Shown one piece after another: positions 10,819 to 22,329 of a stretch of 64,000 bases of DNA. Under the pieces are notes generated by a model, which saw only the letters and a program-made list of their open reading frames with translations, searched no databases and was not told where the DNA came from. The stretch is from Azorinus chamasolen. Its lineage: Eukaryota > Mollusca > Bivalvia > Cardiida > Solecurtidae. The translations under genes and the position numbers were made by a program. How positions within the stretch are numbered: position 1 is the stretch's first letter; the number at the start of each line of letters is the position of its first letter. Location: NCBI GenBank assembly GCA_963576725.1, contig OY755241.1:56358484-56422483 (forward strand). The letters run 5' to 3'.

Positions 10819-11736
10819 TCATTCTGAATACACAAACGAGAACACGCTATTCCTCATGTATGATTCAATCAGCCTGTCATACGTTTCGTTCTGTGCCACT
10901 GTAAAGTAATTCTTCCAGTCCCCGATAACACCCTTTCTAAATATGACAGAGTTACCGTTCTTGTCTCTTTGGCCTAGTGGAATTCTATCCTTCTCCTTGT
11001 TCGTATTCACCCTTAGTTTATCAATAGAGCACTCGTCGTAAATCTCATTAAGCTCATCATCACCTTTCTTGCAACCCAGAAATTCATTCAGGCGCTTCAT
11101 GTTAGTAAGACCATTTAATTTCAGGTCTTCGTAGTAAAATACCTCTACGTTGATATCATTCTTGCCTTGTCTCGAGTCCTGTATGACATGGTTCCAATCC
11201 GAGAGAAAATCAAAGTACTGTCCGTATGGAACACCACCGGAAGTGTACGACAAGAAAAACTCGTCCCATGTCTGTTGAATAGCGAACACAGCAGCTTGTT
11301 TCAAATGGAAATAATACGAAACGGCAATATCTTTTGGATTCCTCAATAGTAGAATTATTTTGCCATTCTTCTTAAGAAATTCCGTCGGAAATCTTCGTGG
11401 CCAGAGATGAGTTGTTAGAATTCTCGGCGGCATGAGATCTGCCAATGCTTCTGATGAAGCAGTCTCTAGAAAGTGCCCGACAGGGAGATCATCTTCGTCA
11501 GTTTCCTTTTTCAGTAGTTTTCCGAGAATGTTCCCCATCCAGGATGTACCAGACTTCGCATATGTCGTTAGAAGTACGTCGTTTTCTTTATATGGTAGAC
11601 GCTTGATGAAATCAAGCCTTTCGGCGGGTGCTGGCATCATCTTTTGGGGAAAAAGAACCTCTTCATACTTATGCATCGGCATTGTAAGAAGGGGTTTCAT
11701 TGAGTCGCTTTTCTCATCGACTGGAGTAGACAACAT
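10819..11736 (-). CDS. Cytosolic sulfotransferase (SULT family), copy 1
   Basis: A 305-residue, single-exon protein of the usual SULT length; it should transfer sulfate from PAPS to a small hydroxyl or amine substrate in the cytosol. Seen: the 5'-phosphosulfate loop TYAKSGTSW (residues 58-66), the likely catalytic His in TTHLWP (H110), the 3'-phosphate site RNPKDIAVSYY (R132, S140) and the C-terminal FRKGVIGDWKNYF signature (266-278). No signal peptide or membrane segment. The start matches the one homologous between both copies; T-rich sequence ending in AG lies just upstream, possibly a splice acceptor after a 5'-UTR intron. Copy 2 (36,157-37,074) is inverted and by my count differs at about 41 of 305 residues, clustered near 88-103, the region of a substrate loop in vertebrate SULTs. 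Substrate unknown. Confidence 0.93.
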   Translation of the reverse strand: MLSTPVDEKSDSMKPLLTMPMHKYEEVLFPQKMMPAPAERLDFIKRLPYKENDVLLTTYAKSGTSWMGNILGKLLKKETDEDDLPVGHFLETASSEALADLMPPRILTTHLWPRRFPTEFLKKNGKIILLLRNPKDIAVSYYFHLKQAAVFAIQQTWDEFFLSYTSGGVPYGQYFDFLSDWNHVIQDSRQGKNDINVEVFYYEDLKLNGLTNMKRLNEFLGCKKGDDELNEIYDECSIDKLRVNTNKEKDRIPLGQRDKNGNSVIFRKGVIGDWKNYFTVAQNETYDRLIESYMRNSVFSFVYSE

Positions 11737-11850
11737 GACTATCTAAAAAATAAAAAAACAGACCGTGAATCAATGTGCGTTAGGCGAATTGCAAACAGTG
11801 TAAAATCGATACCATCGTGCGGTAACACTAGCGCCACCCAGTGTTGACTT
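11737..11850 (-). promoter_or_regulatory. 5' flank shared by both sulfotransferase copies
   Basis: About 90 bp upstream of the ATG match the same position upstream of copy 2: ACACTGTTTGCAATTCGCC, AACGCACA, then T-rich sequence and AG before GTCATG. This may be 5' UTR, or an intron end with acceptor. No convincing TATA box is visible. Confidence 0.4.
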
Positions 11851-11899
11851 GTCCTGGGACCACGGAAAATCAATAAATAAATGTTGATTCACTCCGCTT

Positions 11900-12764
11900 A
11901 AACCTTTCCTTTATATAAACGTCTTTTCACGCATTTGTAAACAGAGCAGACCCAGATCATGGTCTGCTCCTTATAGGAGTTCCATAGTTACACCTCTTTT
12001 TGAGGGTCTCTTAAACAAGGTTTTATTGTACTTATGTTTATGTGGAAAAAATCTGCAACCGAAAGAAAGAATTTAAAAACCGTATCGCTTTACCTGAAAA
12101 CAGATTTTAGAGTAACACAGATAATACACGTCTGTAAGTGCAACAGAGCAATATTGAAAACTGGGTCAGCCTTGTGTCGTATTGATAAATAATCACTCTC
12201 TAGAAACACGACAATTCTACTGATGACCGAATTTGCAAGCCTAGAAAATAATACGACACTTAAACCAAACGCGTGTGAAACACTCTGAAAACATTTTGAT
12301 CATGTCATTCACGTACCCACTTCTATGCTATAACTTGCTCATTTTTTCTTCTCGTTTTGGTAATGGATTTCAAATATTTTAGTTTACCTTCACTGTCCCA
12401 AACTGGATCACTTTAATAGCTGGTACTAGGTACGAACTTAACTCCTCATTAGCATATGACTTAGAATCGCAAGCACATCGCAGGGCAGGTGCATATCTGC
12501 AACTCTGGTGCAAATAATAGTTGGTGGTATTTTGCTGTATTGAAAATATGCGATTAGACATATGGATCCGCCTATGGTGCATTAATACACAAAAATGCTA
12601 AATCGGACGTGACACTGGTACGATTGCTGAATCCGATTTGTGGTACTAAAGATTGGCTTCCGCCAGTCTAAAAAATAATGACATGTTATCAACTACATGC
12701 ATTTTGGAAGCTGATTGAAGCCGATATACAGACAGTCTCATCGATATCCAGACTGTTTGCAAAG
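11900..12764. other. H1 hairpin fragment and unassigned DNA
   Basis: An H1 fragment is seen at about 11,900-11,990 (AAACCTTTCCTTTATATAAACG, then CAAACAGAGCAGACCCAGATC). The rest is AT-rich DNA without a gene. A short segment near 12,710-12,760 (GGAAGCTGATTGAAGCCGATAT) resembles one at 26,410 and, inverted, 33,290. Confidence 0.45.
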
Positions 12765-12970
12765 TATAGTAAAATCCCTCTATAACGTCCACTAAATTAC
12801 ATCAAATATTTTGTGTTAAAGGCAGGTCGTTGCTTAAAGCAATGTGAAAGTAAAACAGAACGCCGCTATAGGAGCGTTCTGTTTTACTTACACCTTGCTT
12901 TAAGCAGCCATCTGCCCTAAATACCAACTAATTAACACAATTCAGTGCCCGTTATTAGCGAGGCGAATTT
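12765..12970 (+). mobile_element. T1 hairpin MITE
   Basis: T1 layout: ATAGTAAAATCCCTCTATAACG at the left, a long hairpin whose arms read GCTTAAAGCAATGTGAAAGT and AAAACAGAACGCCGC around CTATAGGAG, then CCAACTAATTAACACAATT and a degenerate CCGTTATTAGCGAGG right end. Hairpin arms are about 45 bp. Other copies lie at 34.65-34.80, 39.48-39.68 and 57.99-58.16 kb. No coding sequence. Confidence 0.7.
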
Positions 12971-13025
12971 GCATATTTATGCAGGAAATACACGCATATA
13001 TGCGTTTAGGTATGTACATGTAAAT

Positions 13026-13262
13026 ATAGCGTGAGTGAGTGAGTTGGGTTTTACGTCCGACTAACTTGAGACAAGTTATAGTGCTGCCTCACTGGAATGC
13101 CCCTGCCGCGAGCACATTGCCAGGGCACCCTCCCGGTTACATTAATCTGACACCGGGCCAACCAGTCCTAGAACTGCCCTTTCAATGTCGAGCGTAGACA
13201 AGGGTGCTACTAGTACCAACTTTAAAAGACTTTTGGTCTGTCGCGGCCGGGGATCGAACCTA
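13026..13262 (-). repeat. tRNA-derived SINE-like element of molluscan type
   Basis: Read on the minus strand it begins AGGTTCGATCCCCGGCCGCG, where GGTTCGATCCC fits a tRNA B box, and continues with CCGGTGTCAG, TTCCAGTGAGGCAGCACTAT and a GTAAAACCCAACTCACTCAC tail. I recognise this arrangement as a SINE type common in mollusc genomes; that is from memory, not a search. The A-box side is missing or lies beyond 13,262, so the copy may be 5'-truncated. Confidence 0.55.
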
Positions 13263-13499
13263 ATTCTAGACTTTTCCTTCATCAATATTCATGTTAAAAA
13301 TAATGACGTCATGAATATTAAATAGCACATTTGTGATGATAGCACATGGGCATAGGACGGTTTAGCTATGGCAGAAACTGTAGAATCATATCTATATGGA
13401 CATGTATTTAAGAAAGTGCAAGTATGAATATGGCAAACAGATACGTTTATCCAAGCAAGATATGAAAACGATAAACTTTACTGGGATGTGTTAAAGCAG

Positions 13500-15010
13500 G
13501 GGGCGGGCTTGAAACAATCAAATGTAAAAATCAACACTTTTGAGCAATATCTTAAAACAGTAAACAATCCTCAGAGCCAATTCTATACACCAGATGAAGA
13601 CGTTTTAAGTTTTTGAATAGATATGAACATGGCGAGTTTGATATTATGTTTCAAGAACTAAATACATATGTACAGTCACAAATGAAGAAGAAATATTAAA
13701 ATGTATAAAGGATTTAGGAACAAACAAGTCAGGTTGTACTCAAATGAGTTTTTTATTCATGGTAAGGAGATTGCATTACTTTGTTCAACAGAATATTTGA
13801 TTTAGGTTATTTTCCACCTGCATGAATGGTCAAAAGGTTATGTAATACCCTTACATAATAAAGGATCAGTAAACAATGTCGACAACTTTCGTGGGATCAC
13901 CCTTCTGAGTACTTTAGGTAAACTTTTTACTAGAACTTTGAATAATAGATTGGTTGAATGGGCGAAACAATATGGTGCTTATATTGATGCACAGACTGGC
14001 TTTATGGAAAATATGGTTGTTATAGATAATATATTCTTATTTCTCACGTCATAAATAGTGGTAAACAGTTGTATTGTGCTTTTATTGATTTCACGAAAGC
14101 CTTTGATTATGTTGTTAGAGAGAATTGATGGTTCAAATTAATACAGTTAGGAGTACGGGTAAAATTCTAGATGTAATGAAATCAATGTATTTAAATGTTA
14201 AATCAAGAGTTAAATATAATAATGAACTTAGCGAAGAGTACAGTTGTGATATAATAATGAACTTAGCGAAGAGTACAGTTGTGATATAATAATGAACTTA
14301 GCGAAGAGTACAGTTGTGATATAATAATGAACTTAGCGAAGAGTACAGTTGTGATCTGGGTGTTAGATAGGGCGAGTATCTATCCCATTTTCTTTTTGCC
14401 ATGTGTCTAAATGATATGGAAGATATGTTCATGGAAAATGGTATTGAAGACATTGATGTGAATACTTTTAAGATGTTTTTGATATTATATGCTGATGATA
14501 TCGTCAATTTTGCTAGTTCCAAGGAAGATTTGCAAAATAGTTTGAATGTTTTACATGAATATTGCTGTAGATGGAAACTAACAGTAAATACATCCAAAAC
14601 AAAAATAATGATTTTTAAAAAAGGTGGTAGAATTCTTGGAGAAACTGGTTTTAAATGGCAAGCTCATTTCTACTGTTAACAATTTTTTTCTTATTTAGGT
14701 ATAGTTTTAATAAGCGGTGGTTCTTTTTCTAATGCACAGGTAAGCCTTACTGGTTAGGCTGTTAATGCCTTATTTCAAATGAATAAATATCTATGTAAAT
14801 TTACAACAATCGATGTCAAACACAGACTTGAACTATTTGATAAATTGATTTTACCATTTTTAATTATGGTTCAAAGGTGTGGTGCTTTGCGAAGGCTGAT
14901 AACATTGAACGAATACATTTAAATGTTGTGAAGGTTTAATTGGTGTGAAAAGGAGTACACACAATGACTTTGATTATGGAGAATTAGGAAGGAATTCACT
15001 TTATTGTAAT
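13500..15010 (+). pseudogene. Non-LTR retrotransposon (LINE) RT fragment
   Basis: Plus-strand translation with several frameshifts shows RT motifs in order: VIPLHNKGSVNNVDNFRGIT (about 13,840-13,905), LLSTLGKLFTR, AFIDFTKAFDY (motif A, about 14,080), a glycine motif-B region, and LILYADDIVNFASS (motif C, about 14,480-14,520), followed by WKLTVNTSKTKIM. A 35-bp unit is repeated four times at 14,221-14,360, bringing stop codons into the frame. CR1/Jockey-like group is likely but not established. Inactive. Confidence 0.8.
14221..14360 (+). repeat. 35-bp tandem repeat, four copies
   Basis: The unit starting AATGAACTTAGCGAAGAGTA recurs at 14,221, 14,256, 14,291 and 14,326, essentially identical. 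Three extra units add 105 bp, which keeps the downstream phase of the LINE frame but inserts stops. A recent local expansion in a dead element. Confidence 0.92.
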
Positions 15011-15221
15011 AGAAATATTAACTTTATTGTTAATAGCAGCGAAAGCGTTATTTATGTAGTAATTGTATTGTGCTTTCGAATTCTTGTTAAATTGTCTATA
15101 TTTTGATATGTCAGTCCAATGTTTGTGTTATATTTATTTGATAAGGTTTTGCAGTTTATGTAGATCTAAAACAATATTAACCAACATGTTTAATTCCCCC
15201 AGTGCCAGGTTTGACAACTTT

Positions 15222-15330
15222 AACATTGCAAACAGATAATATCCAGACAGATACTATCCAGATTGGAAGTCACGTAACGTGGAGTCTGATCAGAATCCAA
15301 ACTGTCTGTCATCAGTTGTTTTACTGTAAT
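15222..15330. repeat. Worn H2-type hairpin
   Basis: GCAAACAGATAATATCCAGACAG faces GTCTGATCAGAATCCAAACTGT around a GTCACGTAACGTGGAG core; degenerate H1/H2-like hairpin without clear ends. The neighbouring 15,345-15,440 segment (CGGCAATCATTGGAGAATAA) recurs at 27,660, 32,830 and 53,430. Confidence 0.45.
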
Positions 15331-15603
15331 ATTTGCTTTAGCAAATTGAGTATACTCAGCTCGGCAATCATTGGAGAATAAACGAAAACCAATTTATGCT
15401 TTACGTGTTTCATCTCCTTTGATCCAGAATAATTTACAGACATGTCCTGAGAAATTATAATCTGCAGGTTTGAGGGTTAAAACAGGCGGTTATTTAATGA
15501 TGGGCAAAAGTAATGCGGAAAGCTCCCATAATAAGACCTCCTATTGATGACCATTTAAGACAGGTTGTTTGTCATGAGAGTTTAAATGAACCCAGCTGTT
15601 ACA

Positions 15604-16786
15604 TACAGTCAAACCTCATTAATTCGAAAACAAAAACATCTATCGCTTTTTTCAAGACATGTGGAAGCTTAATGCAGTGTGCAAGTCGTGCAGGAAACTC
15701 CCCTGAGAGCTTAATGTACGACTTCCAATCTGAATTAAGCCACATGGGCCAATACCGCTTCATGGCAGTCTATATATACTATACAATAAATATGGGTTCT
15801 AACTGACAGAACGGACATCCGTGTACCTCAAGTACAAACAATTCTGTAACTCTTACATTTTATATGATGATTTCGTAATTCTCTCGGCTACTAAATGTAA
15901 AGATATTTCGCTACCAAGTAAGTTTACTTTTCTGGCGGTATCAAATACATTATTATAAATCCAACAATGCTTTTCTCAAAATTTTACGTGTTTTCTGGAC
16001 CATTGACAAACGTTCGTTCACCCCGGTCTCACACCATTACAGCGATAACCTTACCATATGCAGTTTAAGAGATGGTGTGATTCAATAAAACGACCTGATT
16101 CTATCACCGATCTCCATCTTTTTAGTGACCAGCATCAAAAGAAGGTTGTAAAACTAGCGAGTTTTGTCGAGGAAGGAGCCATTGTATGTGGCGTCACGGA
16201 TTTCTCACGTTTTCCTTCGCTCATCCAATGAAATGGCTGCACTCATATTTGTTGCAAAATGGCACCATCCGAAATAGAAACATAACGACAGACGGAAAGG
16301 CCTCTGTTGCTAACTTATTTAGAGGACAAAAAAATGGAGATTGGTGATAGAATTGGGTTGTTTTATTGAACCACGGCATCTTTTGAACTGCTAATCGCCA
16401 GGTTATTGCTGCGATATAGTGAGACCGGGATGAACGAACGTTTGTTAACGACCCAGAAAACACGTGACAGTTTGAGAAAATCATTGTTGGATTGATAATT
16501 GTGCATAAGTTACTGTCAGAAGATAATATTTATTTGATAGTAAAATATATTGGCTTTCAATAGCCGAAATAATTACGCAATTATCATTGAAATCGCAAGA
16601 GTTACATTTACATTTGTAATTGTGGTACACGGATGTCTGTTCTGCTAGTTGGAACCCTTGTTATTATTATATAGTACATATAGATCCCTATAAAGCAGTA
16701 CAGACCCATGTGATTTAAGCAACCACATGCCCCAAAAGATCTCAAATCTTCTCTATTAAGAAGTCGAGATTTCACTGTACATCTTA
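15604..16786. mobile_element. Long-TIR (foldback-like) TA-bounded element
   Basis: The left end TACAGTCAAACCTCATTAATTCGA and right end TCGAGATTTCACTGTA are inverted and flanked by TA. Inverted similarity continues far inward: GGACATCCGTGTACC facing GGTACACGGATGTC, CCAACAATG facing CATTGTTGG, and CGTGTTTTCTGG...ACAAACGTTCGTTCA facing its complement near 16,430-16,465. Arms are roughly 500 bp and the middle 150-250 bp. Worn T2-hairpin pieces sit near both tips. No transposase is visible. pogo/Tc1-type by its ends. Confidence 0.65.
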
Positions 16787-17034
16787 TCTGGATCCAAGCT
16801 GTTTCCGAATGCAAGTCAGGTTGTGGATAACGGGATAAGCAAATCAGCATTATACAGTAAATGTGTAACCCTAGAGTGTTTTTAAAAACAGCTGATGTAC
16901 TTCACATCAGCAGGTGTTATTTGCTTGTGTGGTGGTCGTAAAAAGTCCCCCTTACTTCATTCTCAGTGTTGTTATATTTCCTGGTCCTTTGGGATCATTA
17001 GTTTCGATGTTATTAGTTTTGAAAATCGAATACC

Positions 17035-17380
17035 GTTGAAGTCGGTGCTAGGGGGCGTAAGTAGTGTTGCGCTTAAGACCGAGTCTGCAATTTTCGATTT
17101 TCGCATTGTCGCTTTTGCTTTCAAAGGATCTGTACTTTCAGAGCTTATGGCGGATAAAAGTGATGCAGAAAGCTTCAATCAAGAACTGGTTGTTTGCGTA
17201 TGGAATAATATAGATCTGAATTTAGTGTCTGTCATGGCCAAGACATTCTACGTTCATGTCATCATAAGTAATAAATAATAATTAATAAATCACGTATGTC
17301 ATAAAAGGGAAATTACTCTAGCTGAATCCCTGTTATCGTACGTTTCGGATAATCGGGCGTTAGCTACAAGATATTAGGTG
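17035..17380 (+). repeat. Dispersed repeats shared with 22.1 kb and with the inverted-duplication edge
   Basis: 17,038-17,140 (GTGCTAGGGGGCGTAAGTAG ... CCGAGTCTGCAATTTTC) recurs at 22,062-22,190. 17,195-17,375 (GGAATAATATAGATCTGAAT ... CGTTTCGGATAATCGG) recurs inverted at 31,066-31,255 and direct at 54,545-54,712. The 127-residue open frame 16,895-17,278 crosses both repeats and has no recognisable domain, so I do not call it a gene. Confidence 0.6.
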
Positions 17381-17439
17381 TTTCGATGTTTGTATTCTGT
17401 ATTCAATTACACGTGCGCTTTATACGACAGAAAGAAATA

Positions 17440-17650
17440 CTCTCTTCCCGGGAGCGAAATGGATAGCACTTCACCGTGAGCCGAATGGGACAGGGTTTTT
17501 CCTGTTGACTTTATAAATTCGGAATGCGAGCCGAGCGCGATGGTACAGATCTTCAAAAGCCTGTCGTATGACATGACCAGGGATCGAATCCACGAACTCA
17601 GGATCCGAAAAAATAACAATATACCGACTGCAGTATCCTGGCAGTAAGAA
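17440..17650 (-). repeat. Possible tRNA-derived SINE
   Basis: On the minus strand, TACTGCAGTCGGT (about 17,625-17,637) resembles a tRNA A box, and GGATTCGATCCCTGG (about 17,579-17,593) a B box at plausible spacing. The downstream body is unfamiliar and no second copy is seen here. Tentative. Confidence 0.35.
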
Positions 17651-17879
17651 CACAATAATACTCGTTTTTGGTAATATCTATTCAGTTACTGTTCGCTTTC
17701 AACAGCTGTCTGTTTTATCACTTATTCTTTCTGCCCTGATTACCTTAATTAAGCAGACAATGTAGACGAAGTAAGGCAAACTGTGCAGACACAGACACAT
17801 CTGTTCTTGCAAGGGAGGGGTTCTTGGATCAAGGTCTACACTACTTGTAGCAATGTCAGTCGAATTCAAAATTATTCAA

Positions 17880-18075
17880 ATACAGAAGAACCTGTCCTAA
17901 GTGGTCATTCATTTATTGAACGTAGGAGTCGTAAAAAGCAGGTTGTTGCTTAATGCATGATAAACGTAATACAGAAAGCTCCTATGGGATATTTCTGTAT
18001 TACTTTTATCCTGCATTAAGCTTCCACATGCATTACAGACCCGTAAGTAGACCTATTTAGTTGTCCGCTTGAGAC
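17880..18075 (-). mobile_element. T2 hairpin MITE
   Basis: Contains GCAGGTTGTTGCTTAATGCATG and its partner CATTAAGCTTCCACATGC around ACAGAAAGCTCCTATGGGAT. Flanks (TGGTCATTCATTTATTGAA; CTTGAGACAGGTG) match those of the copy at 32,600-32,820. TA-type non-autonomous element. Confidence 0.55.
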
Positions 18076-18700
18076 AGGTGAAACATTGTTTGTTTATGTC
18101 ACGAGGAAAGTCCGGATATCCGTTGAGTAACAAGTGCAAGTTGATTTCAGCAAGAAAAGTAATTCATGAAAAAGATTAGCTGTGCCTGATTATATAAAGG
18201 ACATTCGACAAAATGATGATATGTATGGTTACAGAAATGCGGCTCGACTCCTCTAACAAGTTACACCTGTATAAATCATAATTTAAAACACTGCAATTTT
18301 GACGTAGTCTCGTTTGTGTAATGTTATCTTTGCTGTTTCCAACAAAGTAGTGAGATGGAGATCGGTTTTGCTTGGGTGTAATACCACTTTTGAATCGAGT
18401 CAGAGAGTCAATATTTCGAATTTCGTTATCAAACCGTTCTATACTCTAACTGAAGAAGGTATTAAGGATCTATCGCTTAGCAATAATCGAACTTTTGGTA
18501 AGATATAATCATTTTGATTCTGGAGGGAATAATTGTAAATACTGGAGACTAATTGTGGTATTAAGTTTTGTAAGTATGGAGGGACTAAGTTGTGATGAAT
18601 ATTGTGAAACAGAATTATTTTTCTTTGTCCGCGTCAAGTAGTTCGAGCTCCGATTAAAAATAAATATGTTCTAAACTAGCATAAATTGTCAGACCACATG
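18076..18700. other. Unassigned AT-rich DNA
   Basis: No gene, repeat or hairpin that I can support; the short open frame 18,314-18,508 has no recognisable feature. Confidence 0.5.
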
Positions 18701-21370
18701 CTATGACTGAAGCTTCTAATTGAACACTTTCTATATCTATCGTTCGGCACAACGTCCCACAGTTCACATGCATATTCAAGTACTGGTAAAATGAAGCATT
18801 TGTAGATTCTCAAAAGTACGGTTTTGTTAAGTGTGTATTACAGTTTCCCTGGAACGTGTACTTTTGTCATACATGATTCATAAATGGCATCAATGTAATT
18901 GGTCCAATTTTCATCATCAGATAAGAGTACCCCAAGGTATCTGTGTGTATTTACAGGCTCTTCCATTAAAGACAACCGATAGATTTTAACCAATATTAGA
19001 ATTTGAAACGAACAATAGTTTAGTTTTATTAGAGTTAAACGTAGTTTAAACCACCTGACAAACCTCTCGTGCAGTTTATCTCTGTTCAATTTTACCTCAA
19101 TATCGTTATTGTTAGACGACGCATATGCAAAAGAAGCATCATCTGCAAATCATCTCCAATTTGTCTGCAATATCATTTATATATCGCAAAGCAATAATTG
19201 ACCTGATACAGAACCTTGAGGAAGGCCTGCAGAAATATTACCCATAACGAATTTACAATTGTTTATTAAAACCTGTTGTTGCATGTTGGAGAGATAACTG
19301 ATCAGCCATTTGAGAAAGTCTGCTTTGAAACCGTGTCATTCTAATTTTTTGATAAGATCCCTGTGCCAAACTCTGTCAATGCCTTCGAGATATCGCAAAA
19401 TAAACAACGATGTTTTCCCTCTTCTCATGACTTATAAATATCACCGTACACTTCTATAAGTTGATAAACCATGGTTTGATTTGGTAGGAAACCTGATTGA
19501 CGATTGTAAAATAAATCGTGATTTATTAGGTAATTTATTAGGTAAATGAACATATATGTATGTTTAAAATAACACGCTCAAAACCTTTTCTTACACATGA
19601 AATAAGAGATACCGGTCTATAGTTTGTAAGCTCATGCGTGTCGCCCTTTTTTGAAAAGCGGAATCATAATAGCTCTTTTGCATAAAGAACGGAAATGTTT
19701 GCTCGCAGAGAAAGATTGGATAGTGAGCATAACGTTTTGTTAACAGCTTCAGCAGTTAACTTAAGCATTTGATGACAAATTACGTCCATACCCGAGGCTT
19801 TTCCAAGTTTAAGAGTTCGTAGTATATCCAATACCTCATTGTCAGTAATGACTACTGTTTCGAACGTAGAAGCCGTACGAGTATTGAAGATCAATGCCGT
19901 CATCATGGACTCTAGAGATTGAGCAGAAAAAAATATTTAAAAGCGTGGACTTTTCTAGATCGTCCGAAAACAATAGTACCTTATTGATTATTAATGAGAG
20001 GTGGTATACTATTTGAGGATCCTTCTTGTTTGGTAAGTTTCCAGTTGGATCTAGGATCGTTATTGTAGAGTCTATCTATTATACCATTTTATAATTTCGT
20101 AAAATGATGCTTTATCATAACTCTTCATGTTGTTTACTTTATTTCTCTGGGTCTTAAAGTTCTCTAAATTGGTTGAGCTATTGTTATTCTTATTTTTGTT
20201 ATGCAGTTTGTCACGTAATTTAATTTCTTAACTAAGTTCTTTGGTCATCCAGGGTTTGTCTGTCGGTCGCATCGTTATCTGACGATTAGGTATGCAGGCT
20301 TTGACCATAATTAAGAATGCATTTGTAAATTTGTCGTAAGCTTCATCTGTAGACTGACAGATATTAAAAACACTATCCTAGTCAAAGTCCTCAACTTATT
20401 ACACTTCTCTTAGTCTCCGTTTTTGTAAACCAAGACGTCTCTTTTGAATGATCAGTTTATTTTTACCGGGTACATTTATGCACAAGAAGCTCGGATTGTG
20501 GTCACTTATTTGTCTATTAATATCAATTACTGACGAATTGTGGAATGGAAGAGTCTGTGATATAAGGATAGGGTCTAAAAGAGAGTGTATTGTGTTCCCG
20601 ACTCTGGTTGGCTGGTTGACAGTGTTACAAATATTAAATCTGGATAATATATCATGCAAATGATGTTTTTCCAGAGGTACAAGGAGATTTATATTAACCC
20701 ATTTGTGCCCATGATCCCATACATGGGACATAGGCAAACAGTGTAGACTCTGATAGAAATTTCAATATAAAACAAAACGAACTGCAAATTTAGATCAGGC
20801 ATCTCTTAGATAATAAATGGACTAATATAATATATAAACACGGAATAATCCACTGGGCGCAACTGGGTTAATATCGCCAGTTACAATGATAGTGTTTGAA
20901 GACTCATAGGCTTTATCATCAGAATACTGTAAGTTGTCCAAAATGTTATTATTAGAATTAGGTGTTCTATATAATGTCCTTAGCCTGCTTATTGTGTTGC
21001 TTAGTTTTAGTTATAGCCACATCAGCTCATGCTGTTCTGGTTCTTCTTTTGCAAAAAAGTGTTTCGGAGCAGTATACAAGAATATCCCCATCTGCAAATT
21101 TTTTATCTTTTCTAAACAGTTCTAGAAAATTTTCAGTTAACAAATCAGAACATGGAATATTTTCGTCAAGATGCGCCTCAGTTGTACATATTAAGCTGTA
21201 TTTATGAGCTACGTCTACGAAAAAAGACGATTTATTTCTTATGCTGAGCGCATTCTTTACCTGATACTGCGAACGACAAAACCGATCATAAGTTCTAAAC
21301 AACGACGATTGGAATTTCCAGTTGTACTTATTATTTACGATCATTTGAATTGCACGACCTTTAGTGAAAC
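18700..21370 (-). pseudogene. Degenerate full-length-scale LINE: endonuclease, RT and C-terminal part
   Basis: Minus-strand pieces appear in LINE order. The APE-type endonuclease start (LICTTEAHLDENIPCSDLL, about 21,150-21,200) is followed by its second half with IVTGDI near 20,875-20,900 and NQPTRVGNTIHSLLDPIL and ISDHNPSFLCI (20,440-20,640). Next is the RT N-terminal region (TDNEVLDILRTLKLGKASG, about 19,770-19,850) and an RT C-terminal, thumb-like region (RYLGVLLSDDENW, about 18,880-18,970). Many stops and frameshifts separate them. Jockey/CR1-like by its endonuclease, but the clade is inferred. An H6 MITE splits the endonuclease. Confidence 0.8.
20694..20871 (-). mobile_element. H6 MITE inserted at TTAA in the LINE endonuclease
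   Basis: TTAA at 20,694-20,697 and 20,868-20,871; ends CCCATTTGTGCCCA and GGGCGCAACTGGG. Removing 174 bp (element plus one TTAA) rejoins the LINE frame in phase at a GDIN-type endonuclease motif, so this is a precise insertion with TTAA duplication. It resembles the element at 5,846-6,074 but lacks most of the right half of the hairpin. Confidence 0.88.
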
Positions 21371-21584
21371 GAACCCCAGTTTAGTTGTGAAAGATCGGCG
21401 GGTTTAGTACAGACCAGCATCAGTCCTGGTATCTATTAGGATTGGGGTCGGCTTCAGATTATAAACTGGATGGTTATTTTCTATTTTGTTTGCTAAAATA
21501 TATAATCAGAGGGTCAGACTGATTGGATTTTGATGAGTTACTCTGCGTTTCATCTGGATTCAAACTGTTTGCAAATATTATCAC

Positions 21585-21985
21585 CTATATTCGCCTATAT
21601 TGGTGGGCAAAAGAACCAGTAATTTTATATATTACGCACCATTTAGTATCAAAGGTTGAACAAGATAAAAGACTGTATGCCCAAAAGTACTAATTAATCA
21701 TTTAACCATGTACTCCATAAAACGCATTTCTACGCCTTTGCAAACAGTAGACCCAGAACAGACGGTTCCTATAAGAGCCGTCTGATCAGGGTCTGCTCTG
21801 TTTGCCCGATGATATAATGTAGATATGATTCTACAGTTTTTATATTCGACGGCAGATGAGTGACTAATTTGGTGTCAAAGCTTGAACAAGATCAAAGACT
21901 GTATGCCCATAACGACTAATTAATAATTTAACTATAGCAATAAAACGTAATGAGAAGTTCATTATAGAACATAAAACTCAACTTT
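21585..21985 (+). repeat. Second copy of the 7.2-kb dispersed repeat, with H1 hairpin
   Basis: Collinear with 7,190-7,620. It holds an H1-like hairpin at 21,737-21,810 (GACCCAGAACAGACGG facing CCGTCTGATCAGGGTC) with the conserved A-A mismatch. Similarity to the 7.2-kb copy resumes at 22,190-22,320. Confidence 0.65.
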
Positions 21986-22046
21986 TAAACCGTTTGTTGC
22001 GATTTAAGTGAAAATTGAAATCGCAACAAAAGGTTTAAAAGTTGAG
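21977..22046. repeat. Isolated 29-bp-arm hairpin
   Basis: CTCAACTTTTAAACCG...GCGATTT pairs with AAATCGC...GGTTTAAAAGTTGAG across a loop of about 12 nt. It has two or so mismatches. It does not match families H1-H6 or T1-T2, and directly precedes the 22,062 dispersed repeat. Confidence 0.8.
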
Positions 22047-22329
22047 TTGAAATCGCTTAAGCCGGTGCTAGGGGGCGTGAGTAGTGTTGCACTTTTAATA
22101 TCTACTCATGAACAGACTCAATAAAACCGAGTCTGCAATTTTCTCTTTTTGCATTTCTACTTTTGCTTTCGAGGGATCACCCACTTTCAGATTATATTTA
22201 TTATACTGTAAAACCTTATATTGGACCAAATAATAAAACAGATGCTTTTTGAAAACACCCCATACATTAAGAAAAGGTAACCCCCAAAACAACAATGAAA
22301 AACAAAATATAAAACAAAAAGAAGAACAC

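Noticed and set aside
16895..17278. 127-residue open frame as a gene
   Set aside because: It spans two dispersed repeats found at 22.1, 31.1 and 54.6 kb and has no domain.
17575..17650. Functional tRNA gene
   Set aside because: A- and B-box-like words are present, but no complete cloverleaf could be drawn; SINE head is more likely.
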